A stretch of DNA of 64,000 nt from JBFGCT01 sp041581055 (GTDB lineage Bacteria > Actinomycetota > Acidimicrobiia > Acidimicrobiales > Ilumatobacteraceae), in assembly GCA_041581055.1 (NCBI GenBank), contig JBFGCT010000001.1:6951-70950 (forward strand), given 5' to 3'. The position numbers and the translations under genes were made by a program. Positions 53,405-63,644 of this stretch are shown here, piece after piece; within the stretch, counting starts at the first letter, position 1, and each line of letters begins with the position of its first letter. The notes under the pieces were generated by a model that was not told the origin of the DNA, did no database searches, and saw only the letters and a list, made by a program, of their open reading frames with translations.

Positions 53405-53479
53405 GGTCCCGTGGTGAAGTCAGGAGTTCACGCCGGCCTGTCAAGCCGGAGGTCGCGGGTTCAAATCCCGTCGGGACCG
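53405..53479 (+). tRNA. tRNA-Asp (anticodon GTC)
   Basis: The acceptor GGTCCCG pairs with CGGGACC, the T-loop is TTCAAAT and the anticodon loop CTGTCAA gives GTC. It starts 11 bp after tRNA-Glu, so both are probably one transcript. CCA is not encoded. Confidence 0.95.
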
Positions 53480-53481
53480 CA

Positions 53482-53519
53482 CAGGGGCCACCCGTCATCC
53501 ACATGACGGGTGGCTCCTG
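53482..53519 (+). terminator. Long hairpin between tRNA-Asp and tRNA-Phe
   Basis: A 17-bp stem with one G-U pair (inner arms GCCACCCGTCAT and ATGACGGGTGGC) and a 4-nt loop starts 3 bp after tRNA-Asp. It probably ends the Glu-Asp transcript or is a processing signal. No T-run. Confidence 0.65.
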
Positions 53520-53523
53520 CGAA

Positions 53524-53547
53524 TTCGGAGCGCGGCGCCGCTCCGAA
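53524..53547 (+). terminator. Second hairpin before tRNA-Phe
   Basis: TTCGGAGCG and CGCTCCGAA with a 6-nt loop form a 9-bp stem 4 bp before tRNA-Phe. It lies directly behind the longer hairpin, so the two may act together. Confidence 0.5.
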
Positions 53548-53551
53548 CCAC

Positions 53552-53624
53552 GGTCGAGTAGCTCAGTTGGCAGAGCGTCCGCCTGAAAAGCGGAAGGTCC
53601 CCGGATCGACGCCGGGCTCGACCA
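53552..53624 (+). tRNA. tRNA-Phe (anticodon GAA)
   Basis: The acceptor GGTCGAG pairs with CTCGACC, and the anticodon loop CTGAAAA gives GAA. The T-stem is CCCGG/CCGGG with loop ATCGACG, so position 54 is A instead of the usual T. CCA is not encoded. The gene borders the putative defence island; I see no repeated 3' end of this tRNA in the following 10 kb. Confidence 0.95.
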
Positions 53625-53701
53625 CGCCGCACGAGGGCGCCGGGGCAGCGCCTCGGGCCACGCTCGGTCGACCCCGCACGCGCGCGTCGACTCGGCGCGC
53701 G

Positions 53702-55093
53702 TCAGGTCTCGACGAACATGACGTTGGTCAGCCAACCGAGTACCGGAGCGTTGCGTGATCCGTTCTCGGTGACGAACACGTCCTGGCAGCCGGGCATTCG
53801 CGCCATGGCCTCACGCGCCTCCTCGAGCGTCGAGTCGGGAGCGACCGTGCCGAACGTGGATTCGAACATCTTGGCCATCTCCTCGTCATTCAAGAGGTCG
53901 CGAAGGCTGAGCTTCGCGGTGTCCTGACCGGCGAATGATTTCGCCGCCACGAACTCCATGATCATCGAGCGATGGGCGATCATATGGGCGTAACCCTCGG
54001 CGTCGATGATCGGGATGCGCGACCGGCCGTTACCCAGGAGCTCTCGAAGGATCACGGTCTCCGGGTCGATCGCTCCCAGCTGAAGAGCGTAGATGTCCTC
54101 CATGCGCAACATGCGGTCGCGGGCGAGCACCTGGGGGCTCTCGACCGGCATGAACGAGATGTCGAAATGTCCGGGCTCGCCATCGGCCCCGGCCCGGTAC
54201 GCGCTCACGAACGGGAGGTGCAATCCCCCGCCTTCGGACTCGTACGGCGCCCACGGCACGGAGCGGAGCTCCTCACGGAGCGCTGAGACCACTTGACGGA
54301 CGATGGACTGAATCCAGGGTGGAAGATCACCGAGACTGCGCGGCTGGCCCTCGAGGCCCATCAGGCGGGCGAGGCCGGTCGTGGGGCCGATCGCGATGCT
54401 GAACAACCCCTCGACTCGCTGGCTGGACTCGATCCTGGCCTCCGACGCCAGAGCCGCCGCGGCGACGTCCTCGCGACTCTGTGGAGTGGCGCTCATGATC
54501 GACTCGACGGCTGAGCCGGGCAACTCGACGCGGACGAACGGACTGGTGACGCGGGTGGTCTTGTCCATCGAGAGCCGTTCCAACCAGGGACGCAGGTGTT
54601 CGTGCAACGACTGCGCCAACTCCCTGAGGCGTTCCTCCCGGCGGTCGTACCCCGTGAGCGGGCCGTCGTGCCCCTGGACGAATGTCGCGTCGGTGGCCAA
54701 CTGAACGACGAACGCCTCCAATGAATCGACCGACGTCGCGTCGACGCGCAGCGAGGTGCCGTACACCACTGGTGCCTGGCTACCGCATTGAAGGACGATG
54801 ACATTCGTCGGCGTCGTGTCACGAGGATCCGTTGCGACCCCGCATTCCCACATGCAATAGGACCAGTCCTGGTCCTCGCCCGTGTACACCAGGAAAAGAA
54901 CGTCCGTGCTCGCCAGCGCGTTCTTCAGCTCATCGTTCAGCTCCTTACCCGCACGCGGACCCTGAAAGTTCGGCGAGGACGAAAGGTGTATGTCGGCCTG
55001 GGCGTTGGTCAGATCACGGATGAACTCGGCCAACACCAACGCGATGCCGCGATCGGCATGCTTGTGGCTCACGAAGAAGTAGGGATTCGTCAT
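53702..55093 (-). CDS. TIR domain protein with CBS-like C-terminus
   Basis: 463 residues from an ATG with GGAG 8 nt upstream; TAGGGT at 55122-55127 is the likely -10. Residues 1-145 are a TIR-type domain: PYFFVSHKHADRGIALVLAE, STDVLFLVYTGEDQDWSY and CMWECGVA, whose Glu83 would be the NADase residue. Residues about 340-463 resemble a CBS pair (RIPIIDAEGYAHMIAHRSMI, VAPDSTLEEAREAMARMPG, DVFVTENGSRNAPVLGWLTN). CBS domains bind adenine nucleotides, so it could be a nucleotide-gated NADase. The middle has no match I know. Adjacent to tRNA-Phe. Confidence 0.7.
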   Translation of the reverse strand: MTNPYFFVSHKHADRGIALVLAEFIRDLTNAQADIHLSSSPNFQGPRAGKELNDELKNALASTDVLFLVYTGEDQDWSYCMWECGVATDPRDTTPTNVIVLQCGSQAPVVYGTSLRVDATSVDSLEAFVVQLATDATFVQGHDGPLTGYDRREERLRELAQSLHEHLRPWLERLSMDKTTRVTSPFVRVELPGSAVESIMSATPQSREDVAAAALASEARIESSQRVEGLFSIAIGPTTGLARLMGLEGQPRSLGDLPPWIQSIVRQVVSALREELRSVPWAPYESEGGGLHLPFVSAYRAGADGEPGHFDISFMPVESPQVLARDRMLRMEDIYALQLGAIDPETVILRELLGNGRSRIPIIDAEGYAHMIAHRSMIMEFVAAKSFAGQDTAKLSLRDLLNDEEMAKMFESTFGTVAPDSTLEEAREAMARMPGCQDVFVTENGSRNAPVLGWLTNVMFVET

Positions 55094-55190
55094 CACGTAG
55101 CTCCGATCTACAACCACCACGACCCTACTGCGGGTGGACGGTTGGGGCTTCGCCCGTTTCGACCGCGCCGAGGACCTTCACGCCGCGCCG

Positions 55191-55985
55191 TCACACGCCG
55201 ATGTCGCGACGATTGAAGCCCCAGCTCCCGACGGCGACGAGGATCAGCACCACGACGATCATGAGGGCACAGTCGCCACCGTCGAGTCCGCGTCTGAGCG
55301 GATCGTTACCCGTCAGCCAGTCGAACGGCGACAGGTTCTCGACCCACTCGAGCCCGTCCCGCTGCGGGATGATCCCATTGGCCACGTATCCGAGGACCGC
55401 GGCGCCGGCGCCCACGCCGAGGGCCAGCGACCGGCGTCCCGACGCGGCGCCGACAGCGAACGCCAGGGCGCCGAAGACGGCGGCGAACAGGGCGAGGTGA
55501 GCGTGCATCGCGGCGAACCCGGCGATCGGGATGTCGTCCAGTCGGGCCGGCACGATCAGCGCGAGCATCGCCAGCCAGAACACGCCGACGATGATCGCGA
55601 CGCTGACGAGGAACGCGGCGAATCGCCGAACCGCCAGCCCCACCCGGCTGACCGGCTGCGCCGCGATGAGGTCGAGGGTCCCGGCCTCCTCGTCCCCGGC
55701 GATCGCGCGGGCGCCGGCGCCGACCGAGTAGACCACCAGGAGGACCGCCACGATCAGCCCGTACACGCTGGCGGCGAGGTACCCCGCAGCGGTGGAGATG
55801 TCGCCGTAGTCGAGCGCTTCGAGCAGGCCCTCGGGATAGCTGTCGAGTGCCTCCTGGATCCCCGGCGAGTCGATCGTCGGCCAGAACGCGGCGTAGCCGC
55901 CGCCGACGATCACGATCGCCAGCGTCCAGACGGCGATCGACCGCCGGGCGTCCCACAGCCACTTGGTGAAGACGTCACGCAGCAC
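55191..55985 (-). CDS. ABC-2 type transporter permease
   Basis: 264 residues, six helices (for example SIAVWTLAIVIVGGGYAAFW, VYGLIVAVLLVVYSVGAGA, ALMIVVVLILVAVGSWGF) with the ABC-2 signature GDEEAGTLDLIAAQPVSR. It overlaps its ATPase gene by 11 bp. Substrate unknown; relatives export antibiotics or lipids. It is the last gene of the four-gene run that begins with the TIR-SIR2 protein. Confidence 0.82.
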   Translation of the reverse strand: MLRDVFTKWLWDARRSIAVWTLAIVIVGGGYAAFWPTIDSPGIQEALDSYPEGLLEALDYGDISTAAGYLAASVYGLIVAVLLVVYSVGAGARAIAGDEEAGTLDLIAAQPVSRVGLAVRRFAAFLVSVAIIVGVFWLAMLALIVPARLDDIPIAGFAAMHAHLALFAAVFGALAFAVGAASGRRSLALGVGAGAAVLGYVANGIIPQRDGLEWVENLSPFDWLTGNDPLRRGLDGGDCALMIVVVLILVAVGSWGFNRRDIGV

Positions 55986-56886
55986 CGCCGGCCTCGTCCC
56001 CGTCGCTGTAGTAGTGGAAGAAGAGGTCCTCCAGGTCGGCTTCCTCCACGGACAGCGTGACGACGACGTGACGCGCCGCTTCCTTCACAAGTGCGTCAGC
56101 GCTTCCGTCGAGCCGACACCGCAGCACGGCGCCGTCGACCTCGACGGCGCCGACCCCGGGAAGCCCGGCGAACGACGACGCCGAGACGGGGCCGTCGAAC
56201 CGGATCTCGACCGCGCGCATCGAGCGTTCGCGAAGGTCCTCGACGCTCTCGACCGCGGCCAGACGGCCTCGGCGGACGATTCCGACTCGATCGGCGGTCT
56301 GCTGCACCTCGCTCATCACGTGGGACGACATGAACACGGTCCGGCCATCGCGGGCCGCCTCCCGGGCGAGGGCGGCGAACTCCTGCTGCAGGAACGGATC
56401 GAGTCCGCTGGTCGGCTCGTCGAGGACCAGCAGCTCCGGGTCGTGCATGAAGGCCTGGATCACGCCGACCTTCTGGCGGTTCCCCTTGGACAGGGTCTTG
56501 ATCCGCCGGCCGGTGTCGAGCTGCAGCCGGTGGGCAAGCTCCGCGACCCGGCCGGGCGCGACTCCGCCGCGCAGGTTGCCGAGGTACGTCAGCAGTTCGG
56601 CGGCGGTCTGGCGACCGTCGACGGCGAAGTCGCCGGGCAGGTAACCGATCCGGCGGCGCAGCCCGACGCCGTCGCGGCGCGGGTCGACACCGAGCACGAC
56701 GGCGCGCCCGCTCGTGGGCCGGATCAGATCGAGGAGCAGCCTGATCGTCGTCGTCTTCCCCGAACCGTTGGGGCCGAGGAACCCATACACCTCGCCGCGG
56801 TCGACCTCGAGGTCGAGGCCCGCCAGTCCCTTGCTCTGGCCGTAGTCCTTGACCAGCCGCTCGGTGCGAATCGCGGCCTGAGCCAT
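55975..56886 (-). CDS. ABC transporter ATP-binding protein
   Basis: 303 residues: Walker A GPNGSGKTTT, Q-loop YLPGDFAVDG, signature LSKGNRQKVGV in place of LSGGQ, Walker B LLVLDEPTSGLDP, and the switch His in MSSHVMSEVQ. The LSKGN form is common in DrrA/CcmA-like ABC-2 ATPases. It begins 15 bp after the nSTAND-WD40 gene, so it is probably on the same transcript. Confidence 0.88.
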   Translation of the reverse strand: MAQAAIRTERLVKDYGQSKGLAGLDLEVDRGEVYGFLGPNGSGKTTTIRLLLDLIRPTSGRAVVLGVDPRRDGVGLRRRIGYLPGDFAVDGRQTAAELLTYLGNLRGGVAPGRVAELAHRLQLDTGRRIKTLSKGNRQKVGVIQAFMHDPELLVLDEPTSGLDPFLQQEFAALAREAARDGRTVFMSSHVMSEVQQTADRVGIVRRGRLAAVESVEDLRERSMRAVEIRFDGPVSASSFAGLPGVGAVEVDGAVLRCRLDGSADALVKEAARHVVVTLSVEEADLEDLFFHYYSDGDEAGGAA

Positions 56887-56901
56887 CGCGGGTCCCCGGC
56901 G

Positions 56902-59900
56902 TCAGTCGCAGGCGGTCGGGGTGGCGCCGACCTCGGCGCTCAACGTGTCGGAGGTGAAGAACCCCGCGAAGAGCGTGCAGGCACGCTCCGGATCCCACGG
57001 CGCGTCCCACAGCCGGACCGCGCCGTCCGAGCCGGCGGTCGCCAGCACGGTCCCGTCGGGGCTGAAGTCCAGGCCGAGCACGAAGCACGGCTGGTCGTCG
57101 GAACAGCCGGGCAGGCCGTCGATCGGCTCTCCGGCGATCGGACCGCTGGACCCGAGCTGCCCGGCCGGTCCGAGCGGCCAGATGCGGATCGTCCCGTCGT
57201 TGCCGCCCGACGCGAGCAGCCCGCCATCGGGCGCGAAGGCGACCGGACCGACCTCGTTCGTGTGCCCGGTCAGGACGAACCGCTCGCCGGTCGTGCGGTC
57301 GACGAGGCCGATCGTCTGATCCTTGCTGGCCGAGGCCACGAGGTCCGCGGTCACGGCGATCCCCCTGACATTGCTGGAGTGCGGCGAGGCGAGTCCGCCC
57401 TCCGACTCCACCAGCGCGTCGCCGGTGATCTCCAGCTCGCGGACGTTCCCGCCGATGTCACCGACCAGGAGGCGCCCGTCGCTCTCGAACTCCACCGCGG
57501 TGACCTCCTGGAGGTCCTCGCCCAGATCGATCTTGTGCTCGTCGACGAGCTCGCGGCGTCCGATGTCGAACAGGCGAACCCAACCGTCGTCGCCGACCGA
57601 CGCCGCCCAGCGACCCGTCGGGTCGATGGCGACCCGGCGGACCTCGTTGTCGGTCGCGCCGTCCACGTCGCCCGGCTCCCGCAACTCGTAGCCGAGGCTG
57701 GTCAACTCGCTCGTGCCGTCGCTCCGGTCCCACAGCCAGACGCGGCCGTGGCCGGCGGCGACGATCACGTCCTCGGTCGGGCTGAACGCGAGGGAGTACA
57801 ACCGGTTCCGGTTCCCGTCCTCGACGAGCAGGTCCCGCGGGTCGGGAACGAGATCGGCGCCGACCCGCTCGTGCGTGCTCGGGTCCCACAGGCGGATCGC
57901 CCCGTCGAAACCGGCCGACGCCAGCAGGGTCCCGTCGCGGTTGTACACGACCGAGGTCAGAAAGCACGTGTCGTTGGGCCCGCGCGGGCCGCAGTCGTTG
58001 TGGACCAGCTCCGGCGCCAGGTCGACCGCCGTGGTCGCCCAGGTGCGCACCGTCCCGTCGCCGCTGCTCGAATAGAGCCGCGAGCCGTCCGCGGAGAAGG
58101 CCACCCCCGACACCCATTCGCTGTGGTCGGTGAGCGGGACGCCGATCGGCGCCCATCGCCCGGCATCGGCGTCTTCCGCCGACCAGACGATGATCGTGCG
58201 GTCGGTGCTCGACGTCGCCAGCAGGTCGCCGGCCGGATCGAACGCCAGCCCGCGGACCGCGCGGTTGTGCCCGACGAGCGGCACCGGCGACGGATCGCGG
58301 CCCTCCAGGTCGGACCAGTGCCACATCGTGCCGTCGGCGTACCCGACGACGAGCGCGCCGGACGTCGGATGGAAGGCGGCGACGTACGCCGCGGTCAACG
58401 CCGCCTCGTCGTCCACGCCGGCCGCCGGCGCCAGGAGTCGCCGGACCGCCGACCCCGAGGCGACGTCCCAGAGCACGACCTGGCCACCGGCGTCGTCGTC
58501 GGTCCGGTCGCCGTCGGGGTTCTGACGATCACCCTCGGCGGACACGAGCACCCGACCGTCGTCGCTGAACGCGACGTCGAACACGTCCCCCGGCACGCCC
58601 AACGACCCCCGGTCGAGGACGGTCGGGGTCGGCGGGCTGGCCGCGAGATCCCACAGCCAGACCCGTCCCTCGTCGTCGCCCGACACGACGCGCTCCGACG
58701 TCGGGTCGAAGGCGACCGCGTGGATCAGCCGGCCGGCGGGCTCGCCGGGCGGAGCGTGGTCGAGGACGTGGACGGCGTCGAACGCCGATCCGGCGCGCTC
58801 CCACAAGGTGACCGTTCCGTCCTGTGACGACGTGGCGAGCCAGCGGCCGTCCGGGCTGAGGCTCGTGTCGTACACGTTCGCCGGCGACTCCTCCCGCCCC
58901 ACGAAGACCGCGCCGGCCGCCGCTTGGTCGCCGAGGTGGACCGAGGTGTACTCGCCGACGACCACGTCGCCGTCGGGGCCGAGCGACAACCCGACGACCC
59001 CGCGATCGAACTCGAAGGGATCGCCGTACGGCGACCAACGCTCGTCGAAGGTGGCCCGCGCCGACACGAGGGCGCGGATCGACTCGGGCGTCGACGGCTC
59101 GATCAGCGCCGTGCTCTCCGCGGCGACCGCCAGCGCCAGCGCCGGGTTCGACTCCTGGAGGAAGCGCGACGACGTCGACAGCTTCGACGCGGTCGCCTCG
59201 CGGAGCGCGTCCTCGGCCCTGCCCTGGGCGCGGACGGCGGCGACGAGGCCGATCGCGGCGACGGCGAACAAGACGATGGCGGCGACCGCCAGCACCAGGT
59301 TCCGGCGCGAGCTCCGGCGCAGCGCGGCCGCCCGCTGCTCCCTCTCGTGGCAGGCCTCCAGGAACTCGCGGTCGATGTCGTTGAGCTCGTCGGGGTTGGC
59401 GGCCGCCCAGTCGTCGGCCTCGACGAGCACCTCCCCGCCGATCAGCAACCCCGACGACCGCTCGCGCCGGCCCCACTCGTCGGCCTTGAGCTGGAGATTG
59501 GACAGATGCTGGGCCTCCCAGGCGGCGTTGGAGGCGCGGATCGGCTCGACGAGCCGGTCGTGGGCCAGCTCGTACCAGATCGCGCCGCGGCGCGACTCGG
59601 CCCTAGTGAGATGGGCGTCCTCCAGCCTGCGCAACACGTCGTGGCCGGCGTCGCCCGGTCCGGACAGCGTCTGGGTCCGGAAGCCGTGTTCGGTGATCAA
59701 CTCGTTGTCGATCCACTGCCGGATCGCCCGCTCGCTGACACCGGTCGCTTCGGCGACCCCGGCGACCAACTCCTCGTAGAACGTGGCGAGCGCGTCGTCG
59801 ACGCTGCCCAGCGCTTCGACGTCGGCGAGCTCGATCGACGACGCTCCGGCCGACAGCCCGTCCCACATCCGCCGGCAGACGACCTGGAGCTGGACCGGCT

Positions 59901-60726
59901 CGACGTAGCGCCCGAGCTCCTCGACGACCGAGTCGCCGCGCTGCACGCGAACCTGGCGGAGATCGTCGATGAGCCGTTGCGCCGCGACGTCGGTGAAGTC
60001 GGCCCCGGCGTCGGCGACGGCCCGCTGGGCGGCGACCGTGGCCGCGCCGGCGTCGAGGAGGTCGAGTCGGTAGCGGGTCCGCAGCCGGGTCGGCACGTAC
60101 CTGACGAAGTCGTCGAGCTGCGTGACGAAGTCCTCGCGCATCGAGAACAACGCGGACCAGCGGCGATCGCGCAGGGCCTTGCCGACCTCGGCGACGAACT
60201 CGACCTTCTGGTCGTGGTCGGTCGGGTCGAGGGTGAGCAACTCCTCGAACTGGTCGAACACCAGGCACGGATCGAGGTCGTCGCCGGTCGGGAACAGCGC
60301 GAGGTACTCGGCGAACCCCATCCTCGCCAGCGCCGCCGGATCGACGCGCTCCTCGGCCGGCCGCGCCCCGTCGAGCGAGAACAGCGCGCTCAGCAGGTAC
60401 CGGTTGCCGACCCCGCCGCCCTCGGCGGGCGCCCCACCGCCGTCGACCATGTCGAGATGACCCACGCGGATCGTCGGGAGCACCGCGAAGTCCCGGCGCT
60501 CGAGCTCGGGACGCAGGCCGGCGTCGATGAGCGAGGTCTTGCCGGCGCCCGACGGGGAGTACATCAAGACGATGCGGTCGGCGATCAACAGGTCGCGGAG
60601 GTCGCCGATCTCGACGTCGCGCCCGTAGATCTTCTCGCCGCGCCGGATCGAGCGCGGGCCGACGAACGGGTTGCGGCGCTCGCTGCCGGGCTCGACGCGT
60701 TCGGCCGGATCGGCGACCGACGTCAT
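56902..60726 (-). CDS. nSTAND-type P-loop ATPase with WD40 repeats
   Basis: 1274 residues. An nSTAND NTPase comes first: [14 protein letters not shown], Walker [18 protein letters not shown] (57-65), Walker [17 protein letters not shown] (152-167), then a winged-helix region ([20 protein letters not shown]). A transmembrane helix is at about 476-498 ([20 protein letters not shown]). From about 575 to the end are at least a dozen WD40 repeats such as [18 protein letters not shown] and DGTIRIWPL. Such STAND proteins sense a trigger through the repeats and activate a partner effector. The ATG overlaps the stop of the TIR-SIR2 gene (ATGA). Confidence 0.88.
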   Translation of the reverse strand: MTSVADPAERVEPGSERRNPFVGPRSIRRGEKIYGRDVEIGDLRDLLIADRIVLMYSPSGAGKTSLIDAGLRPELERRDFAVLPTIRVGHLDMVDGGGAPAEGGGVGNRYLLSALFSLDGARPAEERVDPAALARMGFAEYLALFPTGDDLDPCLVFDQFEELLTLDPTDHDQKVEFVAEVGKALRDRRWSALFSMREDFVTQLDDFVRYVPTRLRTRYRLDLLDAGAATVAAQRAVADAGADFTDVAAQRLIDDLRQVRVQRGDSVVEELGRYVEPVQLQVVCRRMWDGLSAGASSIELADVEALGSVDDALATFYEELVAGVAEATGVSERAIRQWIDNELITEHGFRTQTLSGPGDAGHDVLRRLEDAHLTRAESRRGAIWYELAHDRLVEPIRASNAAWEAQHLSNLQLKADEWGRRERSSGLLIGGEVLVEADDWAAANPDELNDIDREFLEACHEREQRAAALRRSSRRNLVLAVAAIVLFAVAAIGLVAAVRAQGRAEDALREATASKLSTSSRFLQESNPALALAVAAESTALIEPSTPESIRALVSARATFDERWSPYGDPFEFDRGVVGLSLGPDGDVVVGEYTSVHLGDQAAAGAVFVGREESPANVYDTSLSPDGRWLATSSQDGTVTLWERAGSAFDAVHVLDHAPPGEPAGRLIHAVAFDPTSERVVSGDDEGRVWLWDLAASPPTPTVLDRGSLGVPGDVFDVAFSDDGRVLVSAEGDRQNPDGDRTDDDAGGQVVLWDVASGSAVRRLLAPAAGVDDEAALTAAYVAAFHPTSGALVVGYADGTMWHWSDLEGRDPSPVPLVGHNRAVRGLAFDPAGDLLATSSTDRTIIVWSAEDADAGRWAPIGVPLTDHSEWVSGVAFSADGSRLYSSSGDGTVRTWATTAVDLAPELVHNDCGPRGPNDTCFLTSVVYNRDGTLLASAGFDGAIRLWDPSTHERVGADLVPDPRDLLVEDGNRNRLYSLAFSPTEDVIVAAGHGRVWLWDRSDGTSELTSLGYELREPGDVDGATDNEVRRVAIDPTGRWAASVGDDGWVRLFDIGRRELVDEHKIDLGEDLQEVTAVEFESDGRLLVGDIGGNVRELEITGDALVESEGGLASPHSSNVRGIAVTADLVASASKDQTIGLVDRTTGERFVLTGHTNEVGPVAFAPDGGLLASGGNDGTIRIWPLGPAGQLGSSGPIAGEPIDGLPGCSDDQPCFVLGLDFSPDGTVLATAGSDGAVRLWDAPWDPERACTLFAGFFTSDTLSAEVGATPTACD

Positions 60727-62483
60727 CGGACGGCCGCCCTCAGCTCGGCGAGCCCGGCGGCGAACTCGTCGATCGAGCCCCAGAAGATGTCGATCGACGG
60801 GTTCCGGTACTTGCCGAAGTACCGCTCGAGGTACTTCTGCTCGCGCGACCGCCCCTCCGCCCCGGGCCGGAAGTCGGCCTGCGCGCCGACGTGGGAGTAC
60901 TTGTTGAGCTTGTGCCCCCCCTCGGCGCTGATCAGCGCCCTGAGGAGCACCCCGACGTCGACGCCGTCGAGGCCGAAGCCGAGCAACAAGAGCGCCGAGT
61001 CGGCCAGCACGCGGCGCACCGGCTTGGGGATCAGCGACGGATCCTGCGTGACGCTGATCAGGAAGTCGAGGTAGTCGTCCGAGCTGAGCACCAGCGAGTC
61101 CGGCGTGTCGACGGTGCCGAAGACGTGGTACACGAGCGGGCGCTCGACGGACGGAACGTACCCGGGCTCGGTGTCGAAGACCGACGGCGGCCAGTCCTCC
61201 TCGTACACGTCGGGCCGCCACCGACAGAGCTCGACCGCGGGCTGCTTGCCCGCCTCGACAAGGGCGTCGGCCATCAGCGCCCACGGATGGGCGATGACGT
61301 AGATCCGGCACGGAAGCCCGGCCAGCACCTGGTGCGGGTCGTGGTCGACGGTCGCCAGACGGTCCCGCCACACCGCGCTCAGCACCTGGTTGAACTCTTC
61401 GGCCGAACCGTCCTCCACCGACTCGCCGAAGTTCTCGACGATCTGCTCGCGTAGACCGTCGGTCAGGGCCGACCGCAGCGTGTCGACGTTGTTCATCACC
61501 TCGACGAACTGGGCGGCGAGCGGCAGGTCGTTGCGCCGGCGCAGCTTGGTCGGCAGGTTGAAGCTCTGCGCCCAGCGCTTCGCCAGGTCGTCCATCGGGC
61601 CGACCAGCGAGTCGGTGATGCCCCGGCCGATGATCGGCGTGAAGTGGTCGTTGTCGACGTGGGTCATCAGCGAGCGGAGCAGGTCGACGGTGTCGGGCTC
61701 CAACTCGGCGAGCGAGCGCCGCTGGCGGGCGGCCCGGCGCTCCCGGGCGATCGGGAGCGTGGCGATCAACCGATCGACGTCGCGCTTGACGGCGACGGCG
61801 AGCTCGCGCCGTCCGAGCAGCTGCTCGGCGAGCGCCAGCAAGGTCGGGTGCTGGTCGGCGGAGGCGACGTGCTGGCGCAGGAGGGCGACGAGCTCCTCCT
61901 GCTCGTCGAGCGTCAGCGTGTCGGTCGAGGCCAGCCGGTCCTTGAGCGGCGCGAGGTCGACGATCGGCGGCGGCGGCGGTTCGGGCGGCGGACCCGACGG
62001 CCGCACCCGCTCGGCCTTCCCCTTCTGCAGCACCGCGACGGCCAGCGCCGTCACGCTCTCCGGCGTGCGCTGTCGGAGGTCGACGTACTGCGTGGTGCCG
62101 ATCGGATCCGGCGCGAGCTGGACGTCGGTGTCCCGCACCATGACCGGGATGATCGGCGCGCCCAACGCGACCGCGTAGGCCAGCTCGGAACGGCACGCCC
62201 CCGACTGCAGCGAGGCCGGGCTCAGCAGGAACAGGAACACGTCCGCCGACCGGATCCGATCGAGGATGACGTCCCACCACTGCTGCCCGCCGCGCAGCTC
62301 GCGATCGAACCAGACCTGCGAGCTGACCTGTCGCAGATCGTCGTTCAGCGTCGCGGCGACCGCGGCGTCGGGACGCGCGTAGCTGATGAACAGCTCGATC
62401 CCGTCGCCGCCTCCCGACGGCGGATCGACGGCGCGCGGCGCACCTGTCGCCCCCGCTGCCGGGGGAGGAAGCTGATCACTCAT
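60723..62483 (-). CDS. TIR domain - SIR2-like domain effector
   Basis: 586 residues. TIR spans about 28-155: [60 protein letters not shown] with the catalytic-position Glu100. A proline-rich linker and helices follow, then a SIR2-like domain about 280-586: [28 protein letters not shown] and [20 protein letters not shown]. The NAD-site TTNxD motif is replaced by [13 protein letters not shown], so this SIR2 half may be degenerate. TIR and SIR2 effectors deplete NAD+ in phage defence. TACGGT (62522-62527) is the likely -10, about 39 nt upstream. It heads the operon. Confidence 0.85.
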   Translation of the reverse strand: MSDQLPPPAAGATGAPRAVDPPSGGGDGIELFISYARPDAAVAATLNDDLRQVSSQVWFDRELRGGQQWWDVILDRIRSADVFLFLLSPASLQSGACRSELAYAVALGAPIIPVMVRDTDVQLAPDPIGTTQYVDLRQRTPESVTALAVAVLQKGKAERVRPSGPPPEPPPPPIVDLAPLKDRLASTDTLTLDEQEELVALLRQHVASADQHPTLLALAEQLLGRRELAVAVKRDVDRLIATLPIARERRAARQRRSLAELEPDTVDLLRSLMTHVDNDHFTPIIGRGITDSLVGPMDDLAKRWAQSFNLPTKLRRRNDLPLAAQFVEVMNNVDTLRSALTDGLREQIVENFGESVEDGSAEEFNQVLSAVWRDRLATVDHDPHQVLAGLPCRIYVIAHPWALMADALVEAGKQPAVELCRWRPDVYEEDWPPSVFDTEPGYVPSVERPLVYHVFGTVDTPDSLVLSSDDYLDFLISVTQDPSLIPKPVRRVLADSALLLLGFGLDGVDVGVLLRALISAEGGHKLNKYSHVGAQADFRPGAEGRSREQKYLERYFGKYRNPSIDIFWGSIDEFAAGLAELRAAVR

Positions 62484-62669
62484 CTCGTCACCCGGTTCTC
62501 TCGCGCGCGTTCCGTGAGACGACCGTACCGTGTCCGGGTCGGCGATCCTGTACGTGACACGGCCCGCCGTCCCGGCCTGCCCGTGACCGGCGGCCGTGAT
62601 TGGGACTTGACGGCGGGCCCGACGGACCACAGAGTGCTCACGAGGGCACACGACGGTCGAGAGGGCTTG

Positions 62670-63590
62670 GTGACGGAGACGATCGGTTTCATCGGGTTGG
62701 GCACCATGGGCGGGCCGATGTGCGAGCGTCTGGCCGGCGCCGGGTTCGGGATCGTCGCGTTCGACCTCGAACCCGAGCGGCTCGCGGCGGCGGGCGGCGC
62801 CGGGGCGCGGCCGGCGGGCTCGGTTGCGGACTGCGCGGCCGGCGCCGACGTGTTGTTGACGTCGCTCCCCCGGCCCGACGACGTCCAGGCGGTCATGGCC
62901 GACGCCGGCGCGCTGGCCGCGCTCCGGCCGGGATCGCTGTGGATCGACCTGACCACGAACCGCAAGGAGTTGGTCGCCACGCTGGCCGCGGCCGCGCCCA
63001 CCGGCGTCGACGTCGTCGACTCGCCCGTCACCGGCGCCGTCGACGGCGCCCGCACGGGTCGGCTCACGCTCTTCGTCGGCGGCGAGCCCGCGCCGGTGGC
63101 ACGAGCGACGCCGATCCTCGATCATCTCGGCACGGTGATCGCCTGCGGGCCGCTCGGCGCCGGCAACGTCGTCAAGCTCGTCACGAACCAGTTGTGGTTC
63201 GTCGCCGCCGCGGCGATCGGCGAGGGCTTCGCGGTCGGCATGTCACACGGCGTCGACCTGGCGGTGTTGTACCGGGCGATCTGCGATTCGGTCGGCGACT
63301 CGTTCGTCGCCCGCCACGACGCGCCGTCGATCTTCGCCGGCCACTACGACCCGTCGTTCAGCCTCGCGCTCTGCCTGAAAGACCTCGGATTGCTCGCCGA
63401 GCTCCAGCACGACGTCGGCGCGCGCTTGCTCCTGACCGACGCCGCCCGCGCCGCGTTCGCCGAGGCCGGCGAGCGGTACGGGACCGGCGCCGGCGAGATG
63501 CACGTGGCCCGACGGCTGGAGGACGACACCGGGCTGTCGTTCCGGCTGGACGGCGACTGGACGGCCCCTTGGGAGGTGGCGGCGGAGTGA
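62670..63590 (+). CDS. 3-hydroxyisobutyrate dehydrogenase-family NAD(P) oxidoreductase
   Basis: 306 residues: NAD motif IGFIGLGTMGGPMCERLAGA, LWIDLTTNRKELV, VVDSPVTGAVDGARTGRLTL and GPLGAGNVVKLVTNQLWF, in which the Lys is the family's catalytic residue. Substrate could be 3-hydroxyisobutyrate, tartronate semialdehyde or another beta-hydroxyacid. GTG start; a TTG just before it is also possible. It lies between the two WD40 genes but faces the other way. A 6-bp hairpin (63596-63610) follows. Confidence 0.87.
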   Translation: MTETIGFIGLGTMGGPMCERLAGAGFGIVAFDLEPERLAAAGGAGARPAGSVADCAAGADVLLTSLPRPDDVQAVMADAGALAALRPGSLWIDLTTNRKELVATLAAAAPTGVDVVDSPVTGAVDGARTGRLTLFVGGEPAPVARATPILDHLGTVIACGPLGAGNVVKLVTNQLWFVAAAAIGEGFAVGMSHGVDLAVLYRAICDSVGDSFVARHDAPSIFAGHYDPSFSLALCLKDLGLLAELQHDVGARLLLTDAARAAFAEAGERYGTGAGEMHVARRLEDDTGLSFRLDGDWTAPWEVAAE

Positions 63591-63644
63591 CGACGACCGG
63601 CATGGCCGGTGGGATCGGTCGGACGGTCGGCAGACGAGGGGAGG

